Assembly: GCF_000758725.1 (NCBI RefSeq)
Contig: NZ_CP009428.1
Location: 2,170,001 to 2,234,000 of the forward strand
Direction of reading: 5' to 3'
Length of the DNA stretch: 64,000 bases
Source: Paenibacillus odorifer
Lineage (GTDB): Bacteria; Bacillota; Bacilli; Paenibacillales; Paenibacillaceae
Shown here: positions 34,934 through 43,323 of the stretch, piece by piece
How positions within the stretch are numbered: the stretch's first letter is position 1
Layout of the letters: each line of letters opens with the position of its first letter
Notes under the pieces: model-generated
Seen by the model: the letters and a program-made list of their open reading frames with translations, nothing else
Told to the model about the DNA's origin: nothing
Database searches by the model: none
Program-made: the position numbers and the translations under genes

Positions 34934-35146
34934 CTCCTGTCCGTTCGAATCACCCACTTATGATCCTGCGGACTGTATAGCTCTTGTTTTCTATATTCGG
35001 TGCAATTAGTCGGGTGATCGGACCGTAGCGCACTTATTTCCTCTCCAGTAGCAGTATTTTGCTTTGAAAAGACTAAATAAGTGCGTAGGAGTCCGATAGC
35101 TTGGGAAAACGCCCCATAATCAGAAAATAAGAGCACCTCGGTCCGT
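34934..35146. repeat. Intergenic repeat cluster A (CGGAC...CTTATTT units)
   Basis: A gene-free stretch carrying at least four copies of a roughly 20-25-base unit: forward at 34969-34990 and 35019-35039, reverse at 35074-35096 and 35123-35146, with a more diverged one near 34934. The unit reads CGGAC(C/T)G, a short variable part, then CTTATTT or close. Two opposed copies form an 11-base perfect inverted repeat, CGCACTTATTT (35029-35039) with its complement (35075-35085). A related cluster lies at 49254-49433. Confidence 0.7.
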
Positions 35147-35194
35147 TGTATCTCAACCTTCCGCCAGGCCGACCTTTTATAGTACTACGAGCAG

Positions 35195-35235
35195 AAATAG
35201 ACCGCATCTCTGGTGAGAGAGGGCGGTCTATTTTT
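35195..35235. terminator. Terminator, TAGACCG family, copy 2
   Basis: AAATAGACCGC (35195-35205) pairs with GCGGTCTATTT (35223-35233); inside, TCTCT pairs with AGAGA. It serves the minus-strand tetR gene just right of it; T-runs on both strands. Confidence 0.8.
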
Positions 35236-35250
35236 CCATTACCGTTCCCG

Positions 35251-35826
35251 TTAGTTACGTATTCCTTGAAAAGCGTACCTCACCAACTGCTGCACATAAG
35301 CATCGTCTATGGGTTGGCCGGTCACCAGCAAGCGGTAGAATATCGGCCCGTAAATAAGATCGGTAATCACTTCAATATCGAGATTATCCTTCAATTCCCC
35401 GCGCTGAACACCCCGTTCCATAAGCAGCCGTGCCTCAAGCCGACGAGGCTGGAAATATCGGGTCCGATAAGCTTCCGCCAAGCCTGAATCCATCTGTCCT
35501 TCGCCAATGATCTCCGTAATGATTTTACCCTCTCGACTAATCAGGAACCGGGATAAGTTCGTTGCATGCATGAGAATATCATCAAATACTGAACCTGTGT
35601 CAGGTACTGGTAGTCTGTCCGCAGCGGAGGATAGGAATCCATCCATGACCACGGCAGCCTTGTTAGGCCACCATTTATATATCGTAGCTTTGCTGACCTT
35701 GGCACGATCCGCTATTTTTTCCACCGTAACTGCTCCAAAACCATTTTCCAATAACAAATCATAGGATGCGGTAAGAATAGACTTCTCCGTCTCAACATTA
35801 CGCGGACGCCCTCGTTTACTCTCCAT
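35251..35826 (-). CDS. TetR family transcriptional regulator
   Basis: A 191-residue repressor. The N-terminal HTH has GRPRNVETEKSILTASYDLL, GFGAVTVEKIADRAKVSKATIYKWWPNKAAVV. The C-terminal ligand domain is of the TetR_C_16-like AcrR type (IITEIIGEGQMD, DLIYGPIFYRLLVTGQPID). It is divergent from an MFS exporter-like gene and three similar operator sites lie between them, so a drug- or metabolite-responsive efflux switch is likely (inference). Confidence 0.92.
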   Translation of the reverse strand: MESKRGRPRNVETEKSILTASYDLLLENGFGAVTVEKIADRAKVSKATIYKWWPNKAAVVMDGFLSSAADRLPVPDTGSVFDDILMHATNLSRFLISREGKIITEIIGEGQMDSGLAEAYRTRYFQPRRLEARLLMERGVQRGELKDNLDIEVITDLIYGPIFYRLLVTGQPIDDAYVQQLVRYAFQGIRN

Positions 35827-35872
35827 CTGAAATCACCCTTTCATTAATCTGTTTCCAATCAAAATATAAACT

Positions 35873-35885
35873 ATACGTTCAGTAT
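35873..35885. promoter_or_regulatory. TetR operator candidate 1
   Basis: ATACGTTCAGTAT, identical to candidate 2 and nearly so to candidate 3; it lies 47 bases before the tetR start. Confidence 0.65.
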
Positions 35886-35933
35886 ACTAAAAAAACCTAA
35901 AAAAATAAATGACTATCACCTATTTACAAAACG

Positions 35934-35946
35934 ATACGTTCAGTAT
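35934..35946. promoter_or_regulatory. TetR operator candidate 2
   Basis: ATACGTTCAGTAT, an exact copy of candidate 1, 61 bases away, in the middle of the divergent promoter region. Confidence 0.65.
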
Positions 35947-35969
35947 ATTATTTAAACATGAATTAGTGA

Positions 35970-35983
35970 ACTGAACGTACAGT
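35970..35983. promoter_or_regulatory. TetR operator candidate 3
   Basis: ACTGAACGTACAGT, a palindrome apart from its A/A pair, related to candidates 1 and 2 (shared ACGT and CAGT core). It lies 35 bases before the MFS start codon. Confidence 0.65.
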
Positions 35984-36018
35984 ATTTAAATTATTAAGAT
36001 AATCTGAGGAGGATTCAC

Positions 36019-37224
36019 ATGCAAAAAGAACAAGCTTTGAAAGAGAACCACATTTCAAGTTGGATGATGTTTATGTTAGCAGCCGCATGCGGGCTTATCG
36101 TAGCCAATCTTTATTATGCTCAAACCCTTGTTGGACCTATCAGTGTCTCGACAGGACTTTCTTCTACAGCCGCAGGATTGATCGTCACTTTAACTCAAAT
36201 CGGTTATGTTGTAGGTTTGTTATTTATCGTGCCGCTGAGTGACATTGTTGAGAATCGGCGCCTCACGGTAATCACGTTAATGGTTGCGGTGGGTGCATTG
36301 CTGGTTGCAGCTTTCGCAGCTAATGCGCCTTTGTTCCTGACAGCATCTTTGTTTATAGGAACCGGTTCTGTGGTAGCCCAAATCCTGGTGCCTTATGCCA
36401 CCTATTTAGCGTCTGAAGAGCAGCGTGGCCGTGTGGTTGGTAATGTTATGAGTGGACTCTTGCTAGGCATTATGTTTGCCCGGCCAGTGGCAAGCTTTAT
36501 CACCAGCATCTGGGGATGGCAAGCCGTGTTTATTTTTTCAGCGGTCGTCATCACGTTGTTAGCCATTCTGCTGTCGCGATTTCTTCCTGAACGTAAACCT
36601 GCACCTTCGGTAAGCTATGGTAAATTAATTGTCTCTTTAGGCACCCTTTTAAAACAAACGCCTATATTGCGCCGACGTGCCTTATATCAAGCTTGTTTAT
36701 TTGGAGCTTTTAGTCTCTTTTGGACGGTGGTTCCGTTGCGGTTGGCGGATGATTTTGGAATGTCGCAGCAAGGTATCGCATGGTTTGCTTTAGTAGGTGT
36801 TGGTGGGGCTGTAGCCGCGCCGATTGCTGGAAGACTGGCAGATAAAGGTTGGAGCAAATGGTTAACCGGGCTGGCCATGATCATTGCCACCTTGTCTTTT
36901 TTACTAATTCATCTTTTCCATAGCCACTCAACTTTTGCTCTCATTCTGCTCTTTATTTCCGCGATTACATTGGATATGGCCGTATCCGGAAATCTTGTAC
37001 TCGGACAGCGTGTGATTTATTCATTGGGTAGTGAAGCGAGGGGGCGTCTTAATGGGATCTTTATGGCGATTTTCTTCGTGGGTGGAGCCGTTGGATCATC
37101 TTTGGGTGGTTGGGCTTATGCCTATGGGGGATGGACCTTCGCCTCACTCATCGGAGTGATCCTGCCGCTATTGGCTTTGGTTTACTTTTTCACTGAAAAA
37201 AGATCAACTAAAGCTGTTGAATAA
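36019..37224 (+). CDS. MFS transporter (drug efflux type)
   Basis: A 401-residue protein with 12 hydrophobic segments. Helix 1 holds ACGLIVANLYYAQ. The loop 2-3 motif is VPLSDIVENRRL, a variant of the MFS signature, and MSGLLLGIMFARPVASF in helix 5 resembles motif C of exporters. AGGAGGATT precedes the ATG. Regulation by the divergent TetR protein through three operator-like sites points to efflux of a small molecule; the substrate is unknown. Confidence 0.9.
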   Translation: MQKEQALKENHISSWMMFMLAAACGLIVANLYYAQTLVGPISVSTGLSSTAAGLIVTLTQIGYVVGLLFIVPLSDIVENRRLTVITLMVAVGALLVAAFAANAPLFLTASLFIGTGSVVAQILVPYATYLASEEQRGRVVGNVMSGLLLGIMFARPVASFITSIWGWQAVFIFSAVVITLLAILLSRFLPERKPAPSVSYGKLIVSLGTLLKQTPILRRRALYQACLFGAFSLFWTVVPLRLADDFGMSQQGIAWFALVGVGGAVAAPIAGRLADKGWSKWLTGLAMIIATLSFLLIHLFHSHSTFALILLFISAITLDMAVSGNLVLGQRVIYSLGSEARGRLNGIFMAIFFVGGAVGSSLGGWAYAYGGWTFASLIGVILPLLALVYFFTEKRSTKAVE

Positions 37225-37264
37225 AGCCTTGCTTTAAGAGTGGGGGTTAGGTTTTACACGGCAG

Positions 37265-37305
37265 AATAGATCGCTACCTTTGGTTAGGGCGGTCTATTTC
37301 TTTTT
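37265..37305. terminator. Terminator, TAGACCG family, copy 3
   Basis: AATAGATCGC pairs with GCGGTCTATT (one mismatch pair compensated by G-U), then TCTTTTTGAGGTA, the same 3' flank as copy 1. It lies between the convergent MFS and VOC genes. Confidence 0.75.
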
Positions 37306-37330
37306 GAGGTAATAACGCGCTTGATAAACG

Positions 37331-37696
37331 TTAGTTATGCTCCGCTAACTGCACCTCAAACCCGTCCGGGTCCAGGATATAAAAGAACCGCAGGTGGGGA
37401 TTGGGGGCGATTGGTCCGCGCGCTACTGGGATACCTTGGCTTTTTAAACTCTCCATCGCTTCATCAAGTGACTCCACTTCGAAACCCACAGAAACGCCAC
37501 ATTCCGGTTTCAAAGCCGGGTCACTTCCCTGAATAAGCTCGATCTTGGGTTGCCCCTCCAGACCTAACATGACGATCTGTTTTCCACTGCTTTCAAATCT
37601 ACGCTCAATGGGTAGCCCCAGTATCCGGTTATAAAAATGAAGGGAAGCCTCCAGATCGCGGACCCGAAGCGTAATCCAATTCATACTCAATTTCAT
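37331..37696 (-). CDS. VOC family protein (glyoxalase/dioxygenase-like)
   Basis: A 121-residue VOC protein. NWITLRVRDLEASLHFYNRILGLP opens the first module and SVGFEVESLDEAMESLKSQG the second; it ends with FYILDPDGFEVQLAEHN, whose Glu is a usual metal ligand. The start is set at 37696, with AGAGGAGA upstream; an in-frame ATG at 37750 has no such site. The reaction is unknown. Confidence 0.86.
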   Translation of the reverse strand: MKLSMNWITLRVRDLEASLHFYNRILGLPIERRFESSGKQIVMLGLEGQPKIELIQGSDPALKPECGVSVGFEVESLDEAMESLKSQGIPVARGPIAPNPHLRFFYILDPDGFEVQLAEHN

Positions 37697-37905
37697 GGTT
37701 TTATAGTCTCCTCTGATGAATATTCTATATCGTATATTATACGCTATCATCTTGCCCGGAAATAGGGAGAATGGGGAATCAAGAACGTTTAATGAGGATA
37801 AAAGCCCGCAAAATCAGCTGTGCAACCAGTGGTTGACAGTATGTAAGGGTAGATAGGTAGTCAATTACAGAACGTTATAATATGATGAGCATGAGGTGAT
37901 GGCGA

Positions 37906-38688
37906 ATGGACTTTGCAAATAAATTGCAAAGCTATAGGAAACAGAGAGGAATGTCCCAGGAGAACTTGGCGGAGGTGATTGGTGTTTCGCGGCAAGCCGT
38001 GTCTAAGTGGGAATCAGGTCAATCCTATCCCGAAATGGATAAGATGATTAGTTTAAGTGAATTATTTCACGTAAGTTTGGATCATCTGGTGAAGGATGCT
38101 TCAAGCGATACCAAAGCAGAGCATGTCGCAAGCCCCGTATATGTAGATCTGAATTCCTTGTTTCATTATGAGTACAAAAGTAAGAGAACATGCTTTGGAA
38201 TTCCTCTGGTTCATATCCATATCGGACGGGGGCTATACGTTGCCAAAGGGGTTATTGCCATAGGTAATATTGCGATTGGTGCTGTATCTATTGGTATTGT
38301 TGCTTTGGGCGGATTATGTTTAGGTGCGCTTGCTTTAGGACTCATCAGTTTTGCAGGTCTGGCTCTAGGGCTTTTGTTAGCCGTTGGGGGCATTGCGGCG
38401 GGTACAATGGCCGTTGGTGGAATAGCATTGGGGATATTTGCTGTTGGAGGTTTAGCTGTAGGTATGTTCTCCTTGGGTGGTCTCTCTATCGCTTCCCATA
38501 TTGCAATGGGTGGATATGCAAGCGGGCATATAGCTATAGGGGATACCGTAAAAGGTGCTTATACCTTTATTACTCAAGATAATAATTTCAACGACATCAA
38601 GGGGGAGGAGGTAAGAAAGTTAATTCAGCAAGAATATCCACATCTTTGGAAGCCCATTGTGCAGGGAATTATTTCAATCTTCAAATAG
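37906..38688 (+). CDS. XRE-type HTH protein with a hydrophobic period-5 Gly/Ala repeat domain
   Basis: 260 residues. The N-terminal Cro/CI helix-turn-helix (about 5-62) has MSQENLAEVIGVSRQAVSKWESGQSYP. Residues about 115-220 form a regular repeat of about 20 units of five, pattern (I/V/L)-A-(I/V/L)-G-x, for example IAIGN-IAIGA-VSIGI-VALGG. A charged C-terminal helix (EEVRKLIQQEYPHLW) ends it. The repeat could fold as a right-handed beta-helix like pentapeptide repeats or lie in the membrane; its strong hydrophobicity makes a membrane-bound regulator possible. Target unknown; it is monocistronic with a palindromic terminator after it. Confidence 0.8.
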   Translation: MDFANKLQSYRKQRGMSQENLAEVIGVSRQAVSKWESGQSYPEMDKMISLSELFHVSLDHLVKDASSDTKAEHVASPVYVDLNSLFHYEYKSKRTCFGIPLVHIHIGRGLYVAKGVIAIGNIAIGAVSIGIVALGGLCLGALALGLISFAGLALGLLLAVGGIAAGTMAVGGIALGIFAVGGLAVGMFSLGGLSIASHIAMGGYASGHIAIGDTVKGAYTFITQDNNFNDIKGEEVRKLIQQEYPHLWKPIVQGIISIFK

Positions 38689-38780
38689 CTGATTAATTTG
38701 CGGAAATTTCTTAACGGTTGTTTCATATGGATATAATTTGGGTAATAAACGATTGGCGTTTGTCATATATGGATCCGGCA

Positions 38781-38811
38781 AAAATACTTGTTGCTCAGCA
38801 ACAAGTATTTT
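38781..38811. terminator. Palindromic terminator after the XRE gene
   Basis: AAAATACTTGTTGCT (38781-38795), one base, then its exact complement (38797-38811), followed by GATTTTG. Confidence 0.75.
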
Positions 38812-38897
38812 GATTTTGTGTTGGATATTTGTGAAAATATAAAACCTGATATTAGATTTTTTGCTGAAAACCGAAATTTTTACAGAGGAGTATTTAT

Positions 38898-40679
38898 TTG
38901 AAAAGCATTCATAAGCGCTTATTATTCTTGCTGCTTGTGTTTATAATTCTACCGTATTTTTTATCCGTGTTGTTGATCTATCGGCAGACGAAAGAGAATG
39001 TGGAACGACATGAACTTGAGAACAGCCAAGAGCAAATTCAGCAGGCGTCAGCCGATCTAGAGCAATATTTTGATGAAATCATTAATCTTCCATATATTTT
39101 ATACCGAAATCCAGACTTATTCAGGGTGTTTGAAGAAGGGTTAGAAGAAGATTTTTATTTTAAGCAGCTTGAAATTAATAAGGGTATGACTAACTTCTAT
39201 CTCATGAGGAGTGAAATTCGTCAGATCCGTTTATTCATAAACGAAGGGAAAAGCTCATTTACAGTTTATAATGCCATGTTAAGTTCCCGTAAAAGGAATC
39301 CGGATTTATTACAGCAAGCTTCCATTCAGAAGCTGATGAGCTCTAATAGCAATTATCTTATTGAAGCTCCGCATCTGATTGAGAACTATAACGATACCTC
39401 CATTATGCCTCCTTCGGATAAAACGATGGTCTTGACGGTTCATCACAAAATTGTGGATGTCCTAACGCAGGAATTTCTGGGCGTCATCACTATAGATATT
39501 GATTTGGACAAGATTGCTCATATCGCTAATCATTTTCTACAGAAAAATAAAGAGAGCGTGTGGCTTTCCGATGCGGAGGATCATGTCATTTACGCCAGTG
39601 ATGAAACATGGATAGGCAAAACCGTTCCTGATGAACTGCAAAGGAAAATAAGTCCGGCACAGGCAGATACTAAATCTCCAGAAGGAGATATTGTGTTTAC
39701 TAGAACATTGCAGGAACCGATAAAAGAGTGGCATTTTGCTAAGGTAACCCCGAGCTCTTTTTTATTTGAAGATGTAAGGAAAACCGCCTATACAAACATC
39801 ATTGTAGGTGTGGTTGTAGGTGGACTGGGCTTGATAATGATAACAATCATTTCATATGGATTTACACGGCCGATAAAATTGCTTAGTCAAAAAGTCCAGC
39901 GCATCGAGGGGAGGAATATGAATGCCCCATTCGACGATATGCGGGAGGACGAAATCGGTATTCTAGAAAGACATATCAAGGAGATGATGAATCGGATCAA
40001 CCGTCACATTGACCGGGAGTATAAGCTTGAGATAGAGAACAGGAAAAATCAGCATAGGGCGCTAAAGTCGCAGATCAATCCGCACTTTTTATTTAATTCT
40101 TTACAATCCATTGCAGCTGTTGCCCTACTCTCTGAATCTCCAAAAGTATATCAACTGATTACCTCTTTATCCAAAATGATGCGGTACTCGATTCGTGTGG
40201 ATCAGAAGGCGACGGTTCAAAGCGAAGTGGATTATGTACAGGCTTATTTGAATCTTCAAGCGGAACGTTTTCAGACTGATTTTAGCTATTCCATTGATAT
40301 ACCTAAAGATATTTTTGATATTCCGGTTCCTAGTATGATCCTGCAGCCGCTCGTTGAGAACTTTTTTAAGCACTGTTATGACGAGGGCTATGAACAAGCT
40401 TACATCCATATTTATGGTGAAATACAAGGTGAATATTTGAATCTAGTCGTAGAAAATAACGGAAACAGCGTGACGGATGATGAACTTGAGGCATTAAAAA
40501 ATAATCTCTACACACCGGTTAAAGAAGGCAATCCTTCTTTTGCACATATCGGGTTAAAAAACATTCATGATCGCTTGGTTCTTCATTTCGATCACACAGC
40601 GGGAATCAAACTAGATTCGATGCAGGGACAAGGGTTCACTGTACGGCTAGTAATTCCACTCTACCTAAAGGAGAAGTAA
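38898..40679 (+). CDS. YesM-type sensor histidine kinase
   Basis: 593 residues. Membrane helices at about 8-28 and 297-320 enclose a large extracellular dCache-like sensor (about 30-295). HAMP (about 320-375) and a His_kinase domain with His396 in QINPHFLFNSLQSIAA follow, then an HATPase with PSMILQPLVENFFKHCYDEG and the late IGLKNIHDRL. This architecture is typical of Paenibacillus kinases that control sugar uptake or polysaccharide genes with a YesN-type partner. That partner gene begins 5 bases after this stop codon. The TTG start fits the frame, with GAGGAG upstream. Confidence 0.9.
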   Translation: MKSIHKRLLFLLLVFIILPYFLSVLLIYRQTKENVERHELENSQEQIQQASADLEQYFDEIINLPYILYRNPDLFRVFEEGLEEDFYFKQLEINKGMTNFYLMRSEIRQIRLFINEGKSSFTVYNAMLSSRKRNPDLLQQASIQKLMSSNSNYLIEAPHLIENYNDTSIMPPSDKTMVLTVHHKIVDVLTQEFLGVITIDIDLDKIAHIANHFLQKNKESVWLSDAEDHVIYASDETWIGKTVPDELQRKISPAQADTKSPEGDIVFTRTLQEPIKEWHFAKVTPSSFLFEDVRKTAYTNIIVGVVVGGLGLIMITIISYGFTRPIKLLSQKVQRIEGRNMNAPFDDMREDEIGILERHIKEMMNRINRHIDREYKLEIENRKNQHRALKSQINPHFLFNSLQSIAAVALLSESPKVYQLITSLSKMMRYSIRVDQKATVQSEVDYVQAYLNLQAERFQTDFSYSIDIPKDIFDIPVPSMILQPLVENFFKHCYDEGYEQAYIHIYGEIQGEYLNLVVENNGNSVTDDELEALKNNLYTPVKEGNPSFAHIGLKNIHDRLVLHFDHTAGIKLDSMQGQGFTVRLVIPLYLKEK

Positions 40680-40684
40680 CGTTT

Positions 40685-41881
40685 ATGAAAGCTCTTATTG
40701 TAGATGATGAGTCTAATGTTAGAAAAATCATCCGTTTTTTGGGACGGTGGGAACAATACGGGATTACCGAAGTGCTGGAAGCCAGAAATGGTCTCGAGGC
40801 TAAGGCGTTGATTGAGCAGAAATCTCCAGAGATCATAATGACAGATGTCAAAATGCCCAAAAATAGCGGGATGGAGTTAATCGAGTGGTTGGCTGCTAAA
40901 GACTATCCGGGAAAAGTGATTATGATTTCTGGGTTTGACGATTATTGTTTCATGCGTAAAGCGTTTAAGCTGGGATGCTTTGATTATTTGATGAAGCCAA
41001 TTGAAGAGAAAATGCTGAATGAAACTTTAGAAGGGGCGTTGAGAGCCTGGGAACAAGAAGAGGGAGACCGTCGCAATATGGAGTCCGGATTTTATGAAGA
41101 GGTAAAAATGTTTCGCTTAAACAGGGAGATTACTGCTGCTTGTAACGGTGAAGCTTTTGATGAAGGCGAAATTGCCTCGGCTCTCCCACAGGCAGACATA
41201 TACGACTTTACTATGATGTATTTTTACCAATCTCACTATTCGGAGCCATACGTTCAGCTTTTGACCGAAGAACTGGCTACACGGGAGTGGGGAAATGCAT
41301 TTACGCTTCAAAATGATCCTAATGTCTGTGTGATTCTGTCCCTTCATGGACAGTTTTTCCCGATAGAGGAATGGATTACCCAGCATTTTGATATACCTGT
41401 TCGTTTGGTTAGCGGCCCTTCCCTCCAATCGCTCGCAGAGATATCGTTATCTTTTCAATCTGCACAAAGGTCTATGGCTGAACAAAATTTTAGAGCAATC
41501 CATCGTTTGGCGGATTTAGATGATGTTAGGCGTATGAATGATATTGTCGCATTTGTTGATGAGCATTATATGGAAGAGTTAAGTTTGGACAAATTATCCA
41601 CCCGTTTTTTTCTGAGCCGAGAACATATCTCGCGGAGATTTAAGCAAGAAGTAGGGATGACTCTTACTAACTACGTCATTCATTTACGAATAAATCAAGC
41701 GAAACAGTGGTTACTGGAATCGGATGAAAAGATGTACTCGATTGCCTTAAAGCTAGGGTATCAAGATGAGATTTATTTCTCTAAGCTGTTCAAAAAAAAC
41801 GTCGGTATGACGCCTGCTGAATATCGTAATTCACAGGGAGCAAGAGAAATAGACGCGGAAGTCAGGATAGCCAATACATAA
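40685..41881 (+). CDS. YesN-type response regulator (receiver + AraC HTH)
   Basis: 398 residues. The receiver domain has acidic pocket ALIVDDESNVRKIIR, phospho-acceptor Asp54 in IIMTDVKMPKNSG, and the Lys in FDYLMKPIEE. A variable middle follows. The C-terminal AraC-type double HTH (about 285-385) has LSLDKLSTRFFLSREHISRRFKQ and YSIALKLGYQDEIYFSKLFKK. It is the cognate partner of the upstream kinase and most likely activates the fructan genes just downstream (inference from order). Confidence 0.93.
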   Translation: MKALIVDDESNVRKIIRFLGRWEQYGITEVLEARNGLEAKALIEQKSPEIIMTDVKMPKNSGMELIEWLAAKDYPGKVIMISGFDDYCFMRKAFKLGCFDYLMKPIEEKMLNETLEGALRAWEQEEGDRRNMESGFYEEVKMFRLNREITAACNGEAFDEGEIASALPQADIYDFTMMYFYQSHYSEPYVQLLTEELATREWGNAFTLQNDPNVCVILSLHGQFFPIEEWITQHFDIPVRLVSGPSLQSLAEISLSFQSAQRSMAEQNFRAIHRLADLDDVRRMNDIVAFVDEHYMEELSLDKLSTRFFLSREHISRRFKQEVGMTLTNYVIHLRINQAKQWLLESDEKMYSIALKLGYQDEIYFSKLFKKNVGMTPAEYRNSQGAREIDAEVRIANT

Positions 41882-41910
41882 GTTCATTGTTGAATGCATC
41901 TGGGGGAATT

Positions 41911-43191
41911 ATGAAAATAAAAAGGGTTCAAATGATTATCGTGGGGTTGATTACGCTAACGCTTTCTTCATGTGGTGCGCATACACGTCCACTGAAGGAA
42001 GCGGATTTGAAGGTACCGGATAAGACAGTCACTTTGGAGGTACTGAATCCTAAAGTGGAAATTTCTATAGAATTCGAGCAGATGGTTAAGGAATATGAAA
42101 AGGAAAACCCGAATATTAACGTGGAAATTCTAACCTTTGGCGGAGGAGCTAACTACCTTGATGAGCTAAAGGCGAGGTTTGCGGCCAATGTTGGTCCGGA
42201 TATTTTTCCAAATGGCGGTTATGAAGAAGCGAGGGCATGGAGTAGATATCTTGAAGATTTATCGGATCAACCCTGGGTGGAACAGGCTTATGACGAGGCG
42301 CTAGAACCGATGAAGATGGACGGGAAAATATACGGGATGCCGATCAATTTTGAAGGCTACGGTTTTATTTATAATAAGGATTTATTCGCAAAGGCTGGGG
42401 TTGATCCTCTCCCAACAACGTTTACGGAATTAAAAGAGGCGGCGAAAAAGCTGAAGGCTATAGGTGTGACTCCTTTTTCTGTTGGTTATTCAGATCATTG
42501 GTTTTTTGTACTCCTGTTGAATATTGCTATTGCCCAACAGGAGGAGCCGGATGCTTTTATTCAAGGGTTAAACAACGGAACACAATCTTTTCGAGAGAAT
42601 AAGGAAGTTAAAGATGTCATTCGGATGCTGGATTTGACCGTACAATATGGTAACGAAAATTTTTTGACAACAGATTATAATTCGGAAGTTGAGTTATTTG
42701 CAACAGGGAGAACGGCGATTCTTAAACAAGGGAATTGGGTTCAGTCTAAAATTGATCAAATATCGCCGAATATGAATATCGGTTTTTTACCCATGCCTAT
42801 TAATGATGGTGCCGAAAACAATGCGTTGCCAGTAGGGATATCTAATAATTGGGCTGTTAATAAAGAATCTTCGCCAGAAAAGAAAAAGGAAGCCAAAAAG
42901 TTTTTGAACTGGATGGTTTCCTCGGAAACAGGGAAAAAGTTCATGAAGGATCGCTTTCATTTTATTTCAGCTTTTAAAAATATAGAGACGGACCGTTCGG
43001 GAGCGCTAGTAAAAGATCTTATGCGATACGTCGATGAACAGAAAACTTTATCTTGGAATTGGTTCAAATTCCCTTCCAGAGCAAGAGAGGAGTTTGGCTA
43101 TCTTATGCAAGCATATGTAGGAGAGCAAATCAATCGGGATCAATTGCTTCAGGAGCTTCAAAAATCGTGGGATACCTATGTGAAGCAATAA
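41911..43191 (+). CDS. Extracellular sugar-binding lipoprotein (ABC family 1 SBP)
   Basis: A 426-residue lipoprotein: signal peptide with lipobox LSSC at about residue 21, then a bacterial solute-binding fold 1. Marks include LEVLNPKVEISIEFEQMVKEYEKENPNI, GPDIFPNG, KIYGMPINFEGYGFIYNKDLFAKAG and WAVNKESSPEKKKEAKKFLNWM. Start ATG 41911 follows GGGGGAA. No permease or ATPase gene is nearby, so it may act as a sensor partner of the kinase upstream, as LevQ/LevT do in LevQRST systems, rather than in transport. Confidence 0.88.
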   Translation: MKIKRVQMIIVGLITLTLSSCGAHTRPLKEADLKVPDKTVTLEVLNPKVEISIEFEQMVKEYEKENPNINVEILTFGGGANYLDELKARFAANVGPDIFPNGGYEEARAWSRYLEDLSDQPWVEQAYDEALEPMKMDGKIYGMPINFEGYGFIYNKDLFAKAGVDPLPTTFTELKEAAKKLKAIGVTPFSVGYSDHWFFVLLLNIAIAQQEEPDAFIQGLNNGTQSFRENKEVKDVIRMLDLTVQYGNENFLTTDYNSEVELFATGRTAILKQGNWVQSKIDQISPNMNIGFLPMPINDGAENNALPVGISNNWAVNKESSPEKKKEAKKFLNWMVSSETGKKFMKDRFHFISAFKNIETDRSGALVKDLMRYVDEQKTLSWNWFKFPSRAREEFGYLMQAYVGEQINRDQLLQELQKSWDTYVKQ

Positions 43192-43323
43192 AACCAAATC
43201 AATATAGCCCTGTAAATGCATCAATTCACGACATACTCATAACGTCTACTCTTCATTAGAATTTAAAAGGGGAACAGCACAAAGGAAGATCGAAACCCAA
43301 ATTTAAAGTATAAGAGGAGTTAG

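Noticed and set aside
43192..43323. SacY/SacT-type RAT antiterminator before sacB
   Set aside because: No RAT-like sequence or terminator hairpin could be found in the leader.
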